64,000 bases of DNA from DATKRB01 sp963794215 (GTDB lineage Bacteria; Actinomycetota; Acidimicrobiia; Acidimicrobiales; RAAP-2). The notes below the pieces were generated by a model, which saw nothing but the letters and a program-made list of their open reading frames with translations, was not told the DNA's origin and did not search any database. Location: contig CAWCCQ010000003.1 of NCBI GenBank assembly GCA_963794215.1, positions 62,001 to 126,000 of the forward strand, given 5' to 3'. Positions 14,751-22,622 of the stretch are shown piece by piece. The position numbers and the translations under genes are program-made. Numbering within the stretch: position 1 is the stretch's first letter; every line of letters starts with the position of its first letter.

Positions 14751-15569
14751 CGGACCAGCCTGACGAGCCGCTTGGGCGCCACGAGAAGGTAGGCGTCGGT
14801 CACGAGCTCGCTGACCTCCTGCCAGTCGACCTCCTCGGTGTCGAGGTAGATGCCGACGTAGCCGTGGTGCGCCACGTAGGGCGGGAGGAAGAACTTCGAC
14901 GGGTCGCCGGCCACCAACACGGCGTTGTCGCCCTTGGTCGCCCGAACGGTGAGGGCGATCCGACCATCGCCGTGGTGGCTCACCGCGTGCCACCCGACGG
15001 TCTTGGTACCGACGCGCAGTCGATGCTGCGTCGTTCCCTCCACGGAGCACTCCGGCAACGTCGCGCAGATGGCCACGAGCCGCTCGAGCGTGCCCGACGC
15101 GTCGAGGTCGGTCGACAATGCCCCACCGCCATCGTCACCTACATCGGGATCTACCTCGCCAGCGGGCCCCGTGTGACGTGGCCCTGCACGATCGAGCTGT
15201 CCCACCAGGCTCTTGGGGGCCACCGAGCGATACCCCTCCTCGCAGAGATCGGCGATCACCTCCCAGTCCAGAATCCACGTCCAGCCGGATGCCGATCCAT
15301 CCCCGATGGCCCACGTACGGAGGGCGGAAGAACCGGGGATCGCCCTCTTCGAGCAGCGCCTCCTGCTCGCCGCGAGGCAGCGCGCACCACAAGTGCGGCG
15401 CCGCCCGATCGTGATGGCCCAAGAGCCATGCACTCACGAAACTCGACTTGCCGCGCACGAAAAAGGCAGGTGCGCCGTGACTCAGGCGTTCGGTCGTCTC
15501 GGGGAACCTGAGGCAGATGCCCCGCACGCCCTCGAGCAGCCTGCTCCCGTTGGGCACCGACGGTGGCAT
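14747..15569 (-). CDS. Two MmcQ/YjbR-like domains in tandem, frameshifted
   Basis: The first domain (15569 to about 15180) reads CLRFPETTERLSHGAPAFFV, then FFRPPYVGHRGWIGIRLDV, and after a frame change near 15280 DWEVIADLCEEGYRSVAPKS. The second domain (about 15090 to 14747) has the same order: FFLPPYVAHHGYVGIYLDTE then DWQEVSELVTDAYLLVAPKR. These are hallmarks of the MmcQ/YjbR double-wing domain (about 115 residues each; possible DNA binding, function unproven). With the indel repaired the two domains are in one frame. A TTG at 15118 with GGTGGGG before it could instead start the second domain as its own gene. The gene starts 2 bp after the stop of the upstream gene, suggesting an operon. 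Confidence 0.75.
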
Positions 15570-15571
15570 CG

Positions 15572-16079
15572 TTACAGCCAGCCCTCCCGCACGCCCGCCT
15601 CGCTACCCCCGGCGGGGGCCAGGGCCAGCCGGCCGGCGTGCACGCCGCTGAGCAGCCGCTCGAGAGCGGCCACGATCTCGGGAACCGCCTGACCCAGCTC
15701 CTCGGCGTCGGCCGGATCCACATCGTCGATCGACACCCCGACCTCGGCCAGCAGTGCGCCGAGATCGCGCAAGCGTGCGGCCACCCAACCCAACGGATCA
15801 TCCGACAGCGCCTGGTCGAACCGGCGAGGGGTGGGCTCCCACCCACGCATTTGAGGATGGTGATGGGTGCGGTCGAAGCGACCCGGGGGACCGTCGACCG
15901 ACTCGAGGAGGTCGACCCTCCAGATCGGCCGGCCAACCAGGATGGGATGGGGACGCGTAGATCGAGCCGCCTTCAGGCTCGCTCTGGATGAAGCGCACCT
16001 CGAGGCGCACCCCTCGTTCGGCACCTTCTTGGCCAGGGCTCGGGTTGGGGTCGACGAAGTACAAGTCGGCCACCGCCAC
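15572..16079 (-). CDS. Conserved hypothetical protein, frameshifted
   Basis: About 169 residues after repair. The N-terminal part (VAVADLYFVDPNPSPGQEGA, then VRLEVRFIQSEPEGGSIYAS) is in one frame and the rest (ILVGRPIWRVDLLESVDGPP, then WEPTPRRFDQALSDDPLGWV and the helical ARLRDLGALLAEVGVSIDD) in another; the change lies near 15945. The central block, with a predicted substrate-like W-R-V-D-L-L-E-S-V pattern, looks like a small enzyme or ligand-binding domain, but I recognise no family. It lies 2 bp upstream of the MmcQ/YjbR gene on the same strand. The GTG at 16079 is the most likely start. Confidence 0.6.
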
Positions 16080-16416
16080 CCCGATCCGCCGGAACGCCGA
16101 ACACCTGCAGCACGAACAGCCCCCTTGGAGTCGGGCACGGCGGACGCCTCGTTCAACGCTAGACATGGCGACGCTCGGTCACAAGGGGGCGGCCGCCCGC
16201 GGTGCTCACTGCCGCCCCGCTGCTTGCACTCGTCGTCCGTGCACGCCAGCGAGATGGCCTTGGACCGCGACTTCGTTGCCGGGCCGACCGATCAAAGGTG
16301 GCTCTCTACCGTGCGCGTCACCGGCACCGGCACCTGGGACCCCGCTACGCTCCGGATTCGGCCGAGTTCCGTGCGGACGCGGGGCGGGCCACGACCGACC
16401 GACAGGAGGGGCACCC
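16080..16416. other. Non-coding gap between divergent genes
   Basis: 337 bp without a convincing gene. It must hold the promoters for the minus-strand hypothetical gene and the plus-strand dienelactone-hydrolase gene; TACGCT near 16345 is a possible -10 for the latter. No operator-like palindrome stood out. Confidence 0.5.
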
Positions 16417-17196
16417 ATGGAATGGAACTCGTTCAGGACCGACGGCCGAGTCGAGATCCACTCGGAGATCACCACGGTGCCCGGAGGGCAAGGGGACGAG
16501 GTGCACGCCTACGTGGTGCGCCCCGGGGCCGAGGAGGGTCCAGTGCCCGGCATCGTCGTCGTGCATCACATGCCGGGCTGGGACGAGTTCAACCAGGAGT
16601 TCGCGGAGCGACTCGGTCGGCACGGCTACAACGTCGTGGCGCCCGACTTCTACTGTCGCTACGGACACGGGACCCCCGACGACATCGCAGCCAAAGTCCG
16701 CAGCGAGGGTGGGGTGCCCGACGCCAGCGTGATCGCCGACGCCAAGGCGGCGCGTGACTGGCTGGTGGCCCAACCCAACAGCAACGGCAAGGTGGGAATC
16801 ATCGGGACGTGCTCGGGCGGTCGCCACTCGGTGCTGGTGGCCTCGAGCGTCGATGGGTTCGACGCCGTGGCCGACCTATGGGGTGGGGGAGTGGTCATGG
16901 CCCCCGACCAGCTGACCCCGGCCCGACCGGTGGCTCCGATCGACCTCACCGAGCAGCTGCAGGCGCCGTTACTCGGGATCTTCGGCAACGACGACCGCTC
17001 ACCGACTCCCGATCAGGTCGACCAGCACGAGGCCCTGCTCAAGGAGTTAGGCAAGACCTACGCCTTCCATCGCTACGACGGCGCCGGGCACGGCTTCTTC
17101 TACTACCACGTGACCGCCTACCGGCCCGAGCAGGCGATGGACGCCTGGGAAAAGATCTTCGAGTTCTTCGCCACCAACCTCAAAGCCAGCGCCTGA
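16417..17196 (+). CDS. Dienelactone hydrolase family protein
   Basis: 259 residues, alpha/beta-hydrolase fold. The nucleophile motif is GTCSGG (Cys near residue 132), the acid is in GNDDRSPTPDQ and the His is in GAGHGFF, together the Cys-Asp-His triad of dienelactone hydrolases. The oxyanion-side motif HHMPGWDEF is also typical. Such enzymes hydrolyse dienelactones or other small esters and lactones; the substrate is unknown. ATG 16417 is supported by AGGAGGGG 7 nt upstream. A second family member lies at 31635-32354 on the other strand. Confidence 0.9.
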   Translation: MEWNSFRTDGRVEIHSEITTVPGGQGDEVHAYVVRPGAEEGPVPGIVVVHHMPGWDEFNQEFAERLGRHGYNVVAPDFYCRYGHGTPDDIAAKVRSEGGVPDASVIADAKAARDWLVAQPNSNGKVGIIGTCSGGRHSVLVASSVDGFDAVADLWGGGVVMAPDQLTPARPVAPIDLTEQLQAPLLGIFGNDDRSPTPDQVDQHEALLKELGKTYAFHRYDGAGHGFFYYHVTAYRPEQAMDAWEKIFEFFATNLKASA

Positions 17197-17283
17197 GCGT
17201 GGCGCGGACCCGCGCGCCGGTCACCGAGCGCGCCTGGAACCGTACGCGCGAGCAGCGAGATCGCACGAGAAGAGGGAGACGCC

Positions 17284-17544
17284 ATGTGCACGATGATCGC
17301 CATCAGAGCTGACCTACGGGGCGCCGGAAAGGGAAACGACGGCTGGTTCCCGATCACCCAGGCCACCATCGGCTACGACCACGCCGGGCACACCGGTGAC
17401 GAGCATGCCCTGTTGTTGGACTTCGCCAACTACGGGATCGGTCCCGAGGCCCGGGTGGCGGTGGAGCTCGACCTGGCCTCCGGCCGGACCCTGCTCGCGC
17501 AGCTCCAAGAGGCCATCGCAGCCGCCGAGGCGAGCGGCGTCTGA
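17284..17544 (+). CDS. DUF6295-like small protein
   Basis: 86 residues, starting MCTMIAIRADLRGAGKGNDG, with GWFPITQATIGYDHAGHTGD, then EHALLLDFANYGIGPEARVA and a C-terminal helix. This matches a widespread actinobacterial small-protein pattern (MCTY... GWF..T.A.V.YDHP....EHTLNIDF) that I recall as DUF6295. The function is unknown; conserved Cys2 and His residues could bind a metal. A good Shine-Dalgarno (AGAGGGAG) precedes the ATG. It lies 87 bp after the dienelactone hydrolase and may share its transcript. Confidence 0.8.
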   Translation: MCTMIAIRADLRGAGKGNDGWFPITQATIGYDHAGHTGDEHALLLDFANYGIGPEARVAVELDLASGRTLLAQLQEAIAAAEASGV

Positions 17545-17567
17545 CCCGGCTTCGGCCAGGCCCGAGG

Positions 17568-17912
17568 TCAGGCCAACGTCAACTGGCCGAAGGTGTTGCA
17601 CAGCCCCCAGGCGTCGATCAGCAAGAACGCGCCGATGACTGCGAGGACCACTGGCAAGCGCCAGCGGCCGCGGGGCCGACCGGTGGCTGGTGCCATGTAC
17701 CACGACGGAAGCCCACCGAGTACCGGCGACGAGCGACCGATCATCGCCAAGTAGGCCGATAGCGGGATGGCGTCGGGTTCAACGGAGCCCGGGTCGCCGG
17801 CGGCCAGCGCCAGGGCGTCGAGCTCCTCGAGGACCCCACGATCGACGGCGCCGTCGTCGAGAGGATGCGCCCCTGGCTCATTGAGCCACAAAGACCGGAC
17901 GTCGCTACCCAC
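17568..17912 (-). CDS. Hypothetical single-TM protein
   Basis: 114 residues. An acidic N-terminal region with a helix (ELDALALAAGDPGSVEPDAI) precedes one C-terminal membrane segment, WRLPVVLAVIGAFLLIDAWG, after a basic stretch (GRPRGRWR). The topology is consistent with N-terminus inside and a C-terminal anchor. No family recognised. Its start is 55 bp downstream of the TetR gene's stop on the same strand. Confidence 0.65.
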   Translation of the reverse strand: MGSDVRSLWLNEPGAHPLDDGAVDRGVLEELDALALAAGDPGSVEPDAIPLSAYLAMIGRSSPVLGGLPSWYMAPATGRPRGRWRLPVVLAVIGAFLLIDAWGLCNTFGQLTLA

Positions 17913-17967
17913 GGTTGGATCGTAGTGGCCGGACCCCGCCGAGTTGGCGCGCCGTGGACGGCTGCCC

Positions 17968-18694
17968 TCAGTGCAAGAACGCGCGCGGTTCGGGTTCCGC
18001 GTCGTCGATCGAGCACAGGCGACGGCTGGGCAGGATACCTGTCACCTCGCGCGCTCCGGCGAGCACAATCTCGGCACGCTGGGTGAGCAAGTCGACCAAC
18101 GGTGCATCGACCCGGGCCCAAGCCAAGAGTGCGTCCATAGCGAGTACCTCGAGCATGACCGCGATCTCCCCGGCATCCACCTCGGCGGGGAGGAGGCCCT
18201 GGGACTGGCCATGGGTCAGGGTGAGGGCGAAGGCTCGCGTGATGCCGAAGTGCGTGGGGTTGTGATCCTCTTTGCGGCCGCCCCGGTAGAACTCGCCGAC
18301 GGCGCGCACGATGGCCTTTTTGGGTACCGACTCCACCCGCCGCGCGAGGGTGTGCAGCAGGCCGCGCAAGATCGCGGGCGTCTCGATTGGCCCGGACGCC
18401 GTTGAGCGCCTCGTTGTAGAGCACCTCGGCCGTTCCCCACCCGAGCTCGAGCAGGATGTCCTCTTTGTGTGCGAAGTGGAAGTAGAAGGTTCCCTTGGTC
18501 ACCCCAGCGGCGCGGGCGATCTCCTCGACCGTGGTCTCTTCGACGCCGTGTTCGAACCCTCGCTCGGTCCACAGCGCGAGGGCGGCGCGCACCAGACGCC
18601 TGCGGGTCTGCCTCGAGCGATCCTGCAGAAGCGCCGAGCGCCTCGGGCCCTCGGCCTCGCGCTGGAGGGCATCGACCGGCTCAGCCCTCTTCAT
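17968..18694 (-). CDS. TetR/AcrR-family transcriptional regulator, frameshifted
   Basis: About 241 residues after repair. The N-terminal HTH is clear: RLVRAALALWTERGFEHGVE, then TVEEIARAAGVTKGTFYFHF and AHKEDILLELGW. The ligand-binding part (GLLHTLARRVESVPKKAIVR to LEVLAMDALLAWARVDAPLV) is in another frame; the change lies near 18375. ATG 18694 has a strong Shine-Dalgarno (GAGGAGG). It probably represses a neighbouring gene, and the adjacent single-TM protein is the nearest candidate. No operator is evident. Confidence 0.85.
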
Positions 18695-18812
18695 GCGGTC
18701 CTCCTCAGGTAGTCCCCCCCTGCGGCGTTCCCGCCAGCTGCGAGATGCCGAGGATAGTCCACCCCTAAGGGGCGCAGGTCGGGGGCGGGCGCGAGGGGCT
18801 GGGCCCGAAGCC

Positions 18813-19124
18813 TCAGGAGGCTCGGAGCTCGCGCAGCGAGGCCGCCCGGGCGACGGCGCAAGCGGCGTGGCGTGACGCCGCCTCAGCGAACCGCTCGCGA
18901 AGCACGGCCGCATGCTCGGCCGCACGGATGGCCTCGCGGTGGGCCTCTTCGGCGAGCTCCTTGCGCTGTTCGGCCCGTTTGGGGTCCCCTGAGTGGGCGA
19001 GCGCGTCCAGAACGACGGAGGCTTCCTCCTCTTTGGCCGCGAGGAGCTCTTCGGTCTCGGCCAGACGCAACTGCAGCTCCTCGCACGTGGTGACGGTCGA
19101 GGCAGTGGATATTGGCACGCCCAC
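18813..19124 (-). CDS. Small coiled-coil hypothetical protein
   Basis: 103 residues, almost entirely Ala/Glu-rich helix with heptad spacing (CEELQLRLAETEELLAAKEE, then KRAEQRKELAEEAHREAIRA), ending ARAASLRELRAS. There is no signal peptide or membrane segment. The family is unknown. High third-position GC supports coding. It lies upstream of the TetR gene on the same strand with a gap of 118 bp. Confidence 0.6.
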   Translation of the reverse strand: MGVPISTASTVTTCEELQLRLAETEELLAAKEEEASVVLDALAHSGDPKRAEQRKELAEEAHREAIRAAEHAAVLRERFAEAASRHAACAVARAASLRELRAS

Positions 19125-19381
19125 GACGCTAGCTCGCAGGTCCTTCGTGTCAAATGGCCAGGACCCCCCCGCCGCCGCGCAGCTTGCTGCTCGTCATGAC
19201 ATGACACCTCGCGGCCCTGGCCCGCTGGCCGGTGCTTCGAAATGTTCCAGTTTGTCCACACTCCGACGGGATATGGCGGAGCACCGATCGCACCAACACC
19301 GGCTTGGGGCCCACCGAACAGGATCTTCCCGACAGGGTCGACCATTGGGCCCGAGACGAAGGCTCGCCAGAGGGCTGGTGG

Positions 19382-19840
19382 TCAGGCTTCTTTGTTGCGG
19401 GTGAGCAGCACCGGACAGGGTGCGTGGTGGGTCACCTCGTCGGCCACCGAGCCCCCAATGAGCCGCCGAATCGCCCCGGCGTGCCTCGAGCCCATGACCA
19501 CCAGGTCCGCGCCCACCTCGCCGGCGACGGTACAGATGCGCTCGCCGGGGTCACCGCTCTCGACCCGGATCGTTCCGGTGACCGGCATCCGTTTGATCAG
19601 TTCAGCCAGCTTGGCGCCCCCAGCGGCCCGCGCGTTGGCGTCCGCCTCGACCCACGCCTCGTCGTCCGGCACGACGGTCGCGCCGTCGATGCCCCCCACG
19701 CCGATGGACGCCGGCACGACACCCTGATCGATGCTCAAGAAGAGGTACTGGTGCGTCGGACCCAGCAGCGCTAGCGCTTCGCTCAAGGGGTGCGCTTCGT
19801 CCTCTCCTCCGTCGGCGACCGCCACCACGATCTGACCCAT
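19382..19840 (-). CDS. Universal stress protein (UspA) family
   Basis: 152 residues, one Usp domain. It starts MGQIVVAVADGGEDEAH; the ATP-binding loop near the C-terminus reads LVVMGSRHAGAIRRLIGGSV then ADEVTHHAPCPVLLT, matching G-x2-G-x9-G-[S/T]. Proteins with this loop usually bind ATP. The ATG at 19840 is preferred to 19858 because AAGGGGG lies 6 nt upstream. The gene stands alone; about 250 bp to the coiled-coil gene hold nothing recognisable except a short palindrome TCATGACATGA near 19194. Confidence 0.85.
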   Translation of the reverse strand: MGQIVVAVADGGEDEAHPLSEALALLGPTHQYLFLSIDQGVVPASIGVGGIDGATVVPDDEAWVEADANARAAGGAKLAELIKRMPVTGTIRVESGDPGERICTVAGEVGADLVVMGSRHAGAIRRLIGGSVADEVTHHAPCPVLLTRNKEA

Positions 19841-20155
19841 CGACGCCCCCTTGCTCATGTCCTTCGCCAGCTCCAGCGACCCATCGTGGGGCCTGAGGCG
19901 GGACCTCCGCAAACCGTCGGGCCGCCCGAGAGTCCGACAAACCAGGCCCGCCCGCTTCGGGCGCATGTCAGGGAGACCGGGGTCTGCGGCGATCCCTCTA
20001 CCTCAAGGTCAATCTGACGTTGAGGGTCTGAGCGTCGGGTTCGTGGTTGAGGGGGAGGAGGCGGGGAATGACTTGACCATTCGGGCAGGTCTAATGAAGG
20101 GTGAGGCGGGCCACTCGGGCGCGTGGGCTGCCCGTGATCCGGCGGGAGGTGCATC
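19841..20155. other. Non-coding gap between divergent Usp and ABC genes
   Basis: 315 bp without a gene. TTGACC at about 20074 followed by TAATGA near 20093 is a possible promoter for the ABC genes, but the spacing (13 bp) is short. CTCAAGGTCAATCTGACGTT near 20001 contains half-sites that could be an operator. Nothing firmer is seen. Confidence 0.4.
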
Positions 20156-21124
20156 GTGGCGTCAGTGGTGGTCGAAGGGCTGTGCAAGCGCTACGGCTCC
20201 TTCGAGGCGGTGAGAGACGTCACCTTCAACGTCGAGCCAGGCGAGGTGTTTGCCCTGCTCGGTCCCAACGGGGCCGGCAAGACGACCACAGTGGAGATCC
20301 TCGAAGGGTTCCGGCGCCGCGACGCAGGCCACGTCGAGGTGCTCGGGGTCGACCCCACCAACGCGGCAACCAGTCGTCGACTGCGCGAGCGCATGGGCAT
20401 CGTCCTCCAAGAGCTCGCGGTCGAGCCGCTTCTGACCGTGCGAGAGGTCCTCTCGCGCAACGCGGCCTACTACCCCGATCCACGGCCGATCGACGAGATG
20501 CTCGAACAGGTCGGACTGGCCGACAAGTCGTCCGCACGTGTCAAGAACCTGTCCGGCGGCCAACAACGCCGTTTGGACCTGGCGTTGGGCATCGTCGGCA
20601 ACCCTGAGCTGGTGTTCCTCGACGAGCCGACCACCGGTTTCGACCCTTCGGCCCGTCGGGGTGCGTGGGACCTCGTGCGGTCCCTGACCGGGGGTGGGAC
20701 CACCTTCATCCTGACTACCCACTACATGGACGAGGCCGAGGCCCTCGCCGACCGGGTGGCGGTCATCGCCAAGGGCGAGATCGTGGCCTCGGGCCCACCG
20801 CGCTCGCTCGCCGGGCGCGATCTGGGCGAAGTGCGCATCCGCTTCGCCCTTCCCGAGGGCGTCGAGGCGAGCGAGCTTCCGGTGGGACCCGTCCGCGTGG
20901 TCGAGGGCCTCGTCGAGCTGCGCACCGACGCCGAGCTCGACGTGCTCCACCGGCTGACCGGGTGGGCACTCGAGCGGGGGGTTCCGCTGATCGGCCTGGT
21001 CCTCGAGCGTCTCACGCTCGAGGACGTGTACCTGCGGCTCACGGGCTTCGAAGAGGGCGCCCGCCTCGGTCCACCCGCCGACGACGCCCCGGTGACCCGA
21101 TCAGCGCGTCGGCGCGGGCGGTGA
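20156..21124 (+). CDS. ABC-2 type transporter ATP-binding protein
   Basis: 322 residues. Walker A is GPNGAGKTTT, Q-loop VLQELAVEP, signature LSGGQQRRLDLAL, Walker B LVFLDEPTTGFDP and H-loop LTTHYMDEAEALADR. The C-terminal extension of about 90 residues is typical of drug or lipid exporter ATPases (DrrA/CcmA type). It pairs with the permease whose GTG start overlaps its stop (GTGA). The GTG at 20156 is supported by GGGAGG about 7 nt upstream. The exported substrate is unknown. Confidence 0.95.
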   Translation: MASVVVEGLCKRYGSFEAVRDVTFNVEPGEVFALLGPNGAGKTTTVEILEGFRRRDAGHVEVLGVDPTNAATSRRLRERMGIVLQELAVEPLLTVREVLSRNAAYYPDPRPIDEMLEQVGLADKSSARVKNLSGGQQRRLDLALGIVGNPELVFLDEPTTGFDPSARRGAWDLVRSLTGGGTTFILTTHYMDEAEALADRVAVIAKGEIVASGPPRSLAGRDLGEVRIRFALPEGVEASELPVGPVRVVEGLVELRTDAELDVLHRLTGWALERGVPLIGLVLERLTLEDVYLRLTGFEEGARLGPPADDAPVTRSARRRGR

Positions 21125-21918
21125 GGAGAGCCTCGCTCTCGTTGCGCCTGGACCGTCGGGACCTGCGCCTGGTCGCCCGTCAGATCGGGTTCGAGCAGTT
21201 GGCCTTCTGGCGCAATCCGGTCGGGGCCGGGTTCACGGTGGTCTTCTCGGTGGTCTTCTTGGTGCTCCTCGGCGCCAGCGGGGGCACCTCGACCGTGTCG
21301 TTCCTTCACGTCAGGCTGATCCAGTACTACCTGGCCGGGTTCGCCGCCTACGGGGTGATGGCCGCCTGCTTCAACAACTTGGCGATCAACCTGGTCATCC
21401 GCCGTGAGTTGGGTCTGCTCAAACGGCTGCGGCTGAGCCCGTTGCCGCGCTGGATCATGTTCAGCGGGCTGTTCGCCAACGCGCTCATCGTGGCCTTCGT
21501 CCAGCTAGCGCTGCTGTTGGTGGTGGGGCGCTTCGGCTACCGCGCTCACCTGCCCCACCAATGGGGAGCACTGATCGTGGCCCTGCTCGTCGGGGTGTTC
21601 TGCTTCACCGCCCTCGGCGTGGCGGTCAGCACCTTGATCCCGAACCAAGAGTCCGCCGGCCCGATGCTCTCCATCGTCTTTTTCGTGCTGCTCTTCCTGT
21701 CGGGCCTCTGGTACCCGTTGCAGGCCGGATCGGCGCTCGCCAAGGTGTCGTCGTGGTTCCCGGTGCGCCACCTCATCACCGCCACCTTCGCGCCCTTCGA
21801 CCTGGCCCCCGGTGTCTCGCCCTGGGCGTGGCACGACATCGTCGTCATGGCCATCTGGGGCGCGGCCGGAACCTACGTGGCGTGGCGACGATTCCGCTGG
21901 GAGCCCCGGCGGGGCTAG
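21121..21918 (+). CDS. ABC-2 type transporter permease
   Basis: 265 residues with six hydrophobic segments. An N-terminal cytoplasmic region (FEQLAFWRNPVGAGFTVVFS) is characteristic of ABC-2 exporters, followed by INLVIRRELGLLKRLRLSPL, the usual RExGtLxxLRxxP loop, and a C-terminal LFLSGLWYPLQ segment. It forms an exporter with the preceding ATPase, to which it is coupled by a 4-bp overlap. The stop TAG lies in the first copy of a 26-bp duplication. Confidence 0.93.
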   Translation: MRRASLSLRLDRRDLRLVARQIGFEQLAFWRNPVGAGFTVVFSVVFLVLLGASGGTSTVSFLHVRLIQYYLAGFAAYGVMAACFNNLAINLVIRRELGLLKRLRLSPLPRWIMFSGLFANALIVAFVQLALLLVVGRFGYRAHLPHQWGALIVALLVGVFCFTALGVAVSTLIPNQESAGPMLSIVFFVLLFLSGLWYPLQAGSALAKVSSWFPVRHLITATFAPFDLAPGVSPWAWHDIVVMAIWGAAGTYVAWRRFRWEPRRG

Positions 21919-21949
21919 GAGTTTGGGAGCCCCGGCGGGGCTAGGAGTT
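21898..21949. repeat. 26-bp tandem duplication with hairpin, carrying stop codons for both convergent genes
   Basis: Bases 21898-21923 and 21924-21949 are identical. Each copy contains GCCCC-GGC-GGGGC (a hairpin) followed by CTAG. The TAG in copy one ends the ABC permease; the CTA in copy two is the stop of the convergent minus-strand gene. It is probably a duplicated bidirectional terminator. Confidence 0.9.
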
Positions 21950-22375
21950 GGGCTGGCGCAGCTTGGCCTCGATCGAGGCGATGCGTTCGGGGTCCGAGAA
22001 GGGATGGATCGTCGCCTGCTGTTGCTCAACTTCCTTGGCCCGCAGGTAGACGGCATAGGCCCGGTTTGCCGCCTCGACCCGCTCGAGCACCTCGTGCGAC
22101 GCCAGCACGGCGTCGTCGTCGGCGACTACCCAGCAGATGGTCGCCCCGTCGACGCCTGGAGCGGTGTGGGCGCGCAGCTGGGGCGATCCATTGCGTGCGG
22201 CCTGGCGTTCGAACGAGGAAATCCAGATGGCCGGCGGCTCGTGGTTGAGCTCGAAGACGAGCCAAACGGTTTCCATGCCGTGGATCTCGACGGTGGGCGC
22301 CCCGCTCAGCGCGATGGGTACCCATGTCGATGCTCGGACACTGGCATTGAGGGACGCTGATCCGTCGTCCGCCAC
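21941..22375 (-). CDS. Hypothetical protein
   Basis: 144 residues from a GTG. The N-terminal half looks like a beta domain (VPIALSGAPTVEIHGMETVW, LVFELNHEPPAIWISSFERQ) and the C-terminal half is helical (ASHEVLERVEAANRAYAVYL, RIASIEAKLR). No family recognised and no membrane segments. It is convergent with the ABC permease and divergent from the GH135-like gene. An earlier in-frame start at 22405 is possible. Confidence 0.65.
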   Translation of the reverse strand: MADDGSASLNASVRASTWVPIALSGAPTVEIHGMETVWLVFELNHEPPAIWISSFERQAARNGSPQLRAHTAPGVDGATICWVVADDDAVLASHEVLERVEAANRAYAVYLRAKEVEQQQATIHPFSDPERIASIEAKLRQPNS

Positions 22376-22609
22376 GCGACTCCCCCTCGTCGTTCCCCGC
22401 CCCAACGGACGTCACCGCCGACAACCCGATGGCCCGACAGCTCACATCCTAGCGAAACTGTAGACCTTGGAACCCGGCCCGGGCCTCCAACGGAGCTTCT
22501 CACCTTGGGAGCCAGGTGGCTCGATCCATCACGCCCCCCTGACGTGCCGATCCGTGGTCGGCTCGGAGCCCGGGGGGTGTGAGAGCGCGAGGCGCGTCGG
22601 GGCCCGTGC

Positions 22610-22615
22610 TACGGT
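22610..22615 (+). promoter_or_regulatory. -10 box TACGGT of a probably leaderless transcript
   Basis: TACGGT lies 7 nt before the GTG at 22623, with no Shine-Dalgarno site. It has the same geometry as at 7111 and 3812. Confidence 0.55.
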
Positions 22616-22622
22616 CCGACCA

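Noticed and set aside
18873..19093. Plus-strand small gene opposite the coiled-coil protein
   Set aside because: Arg/Pro-rich antisense of an Ala/Glu-rich helix; the minus-strand frame is the coherent one.
19190..19205. Operator at the palindrome TCATGACATGA
   Set aside because: Short, isolated, and not clearly placed relative to any promoter.
20074..20098. Strong promoter for the ABC transporter genes
   Set aside because: TTGACC and TAATGA are only 13 bp apart, too close for a normal promoter; kept only as a possibility in the gap entry.
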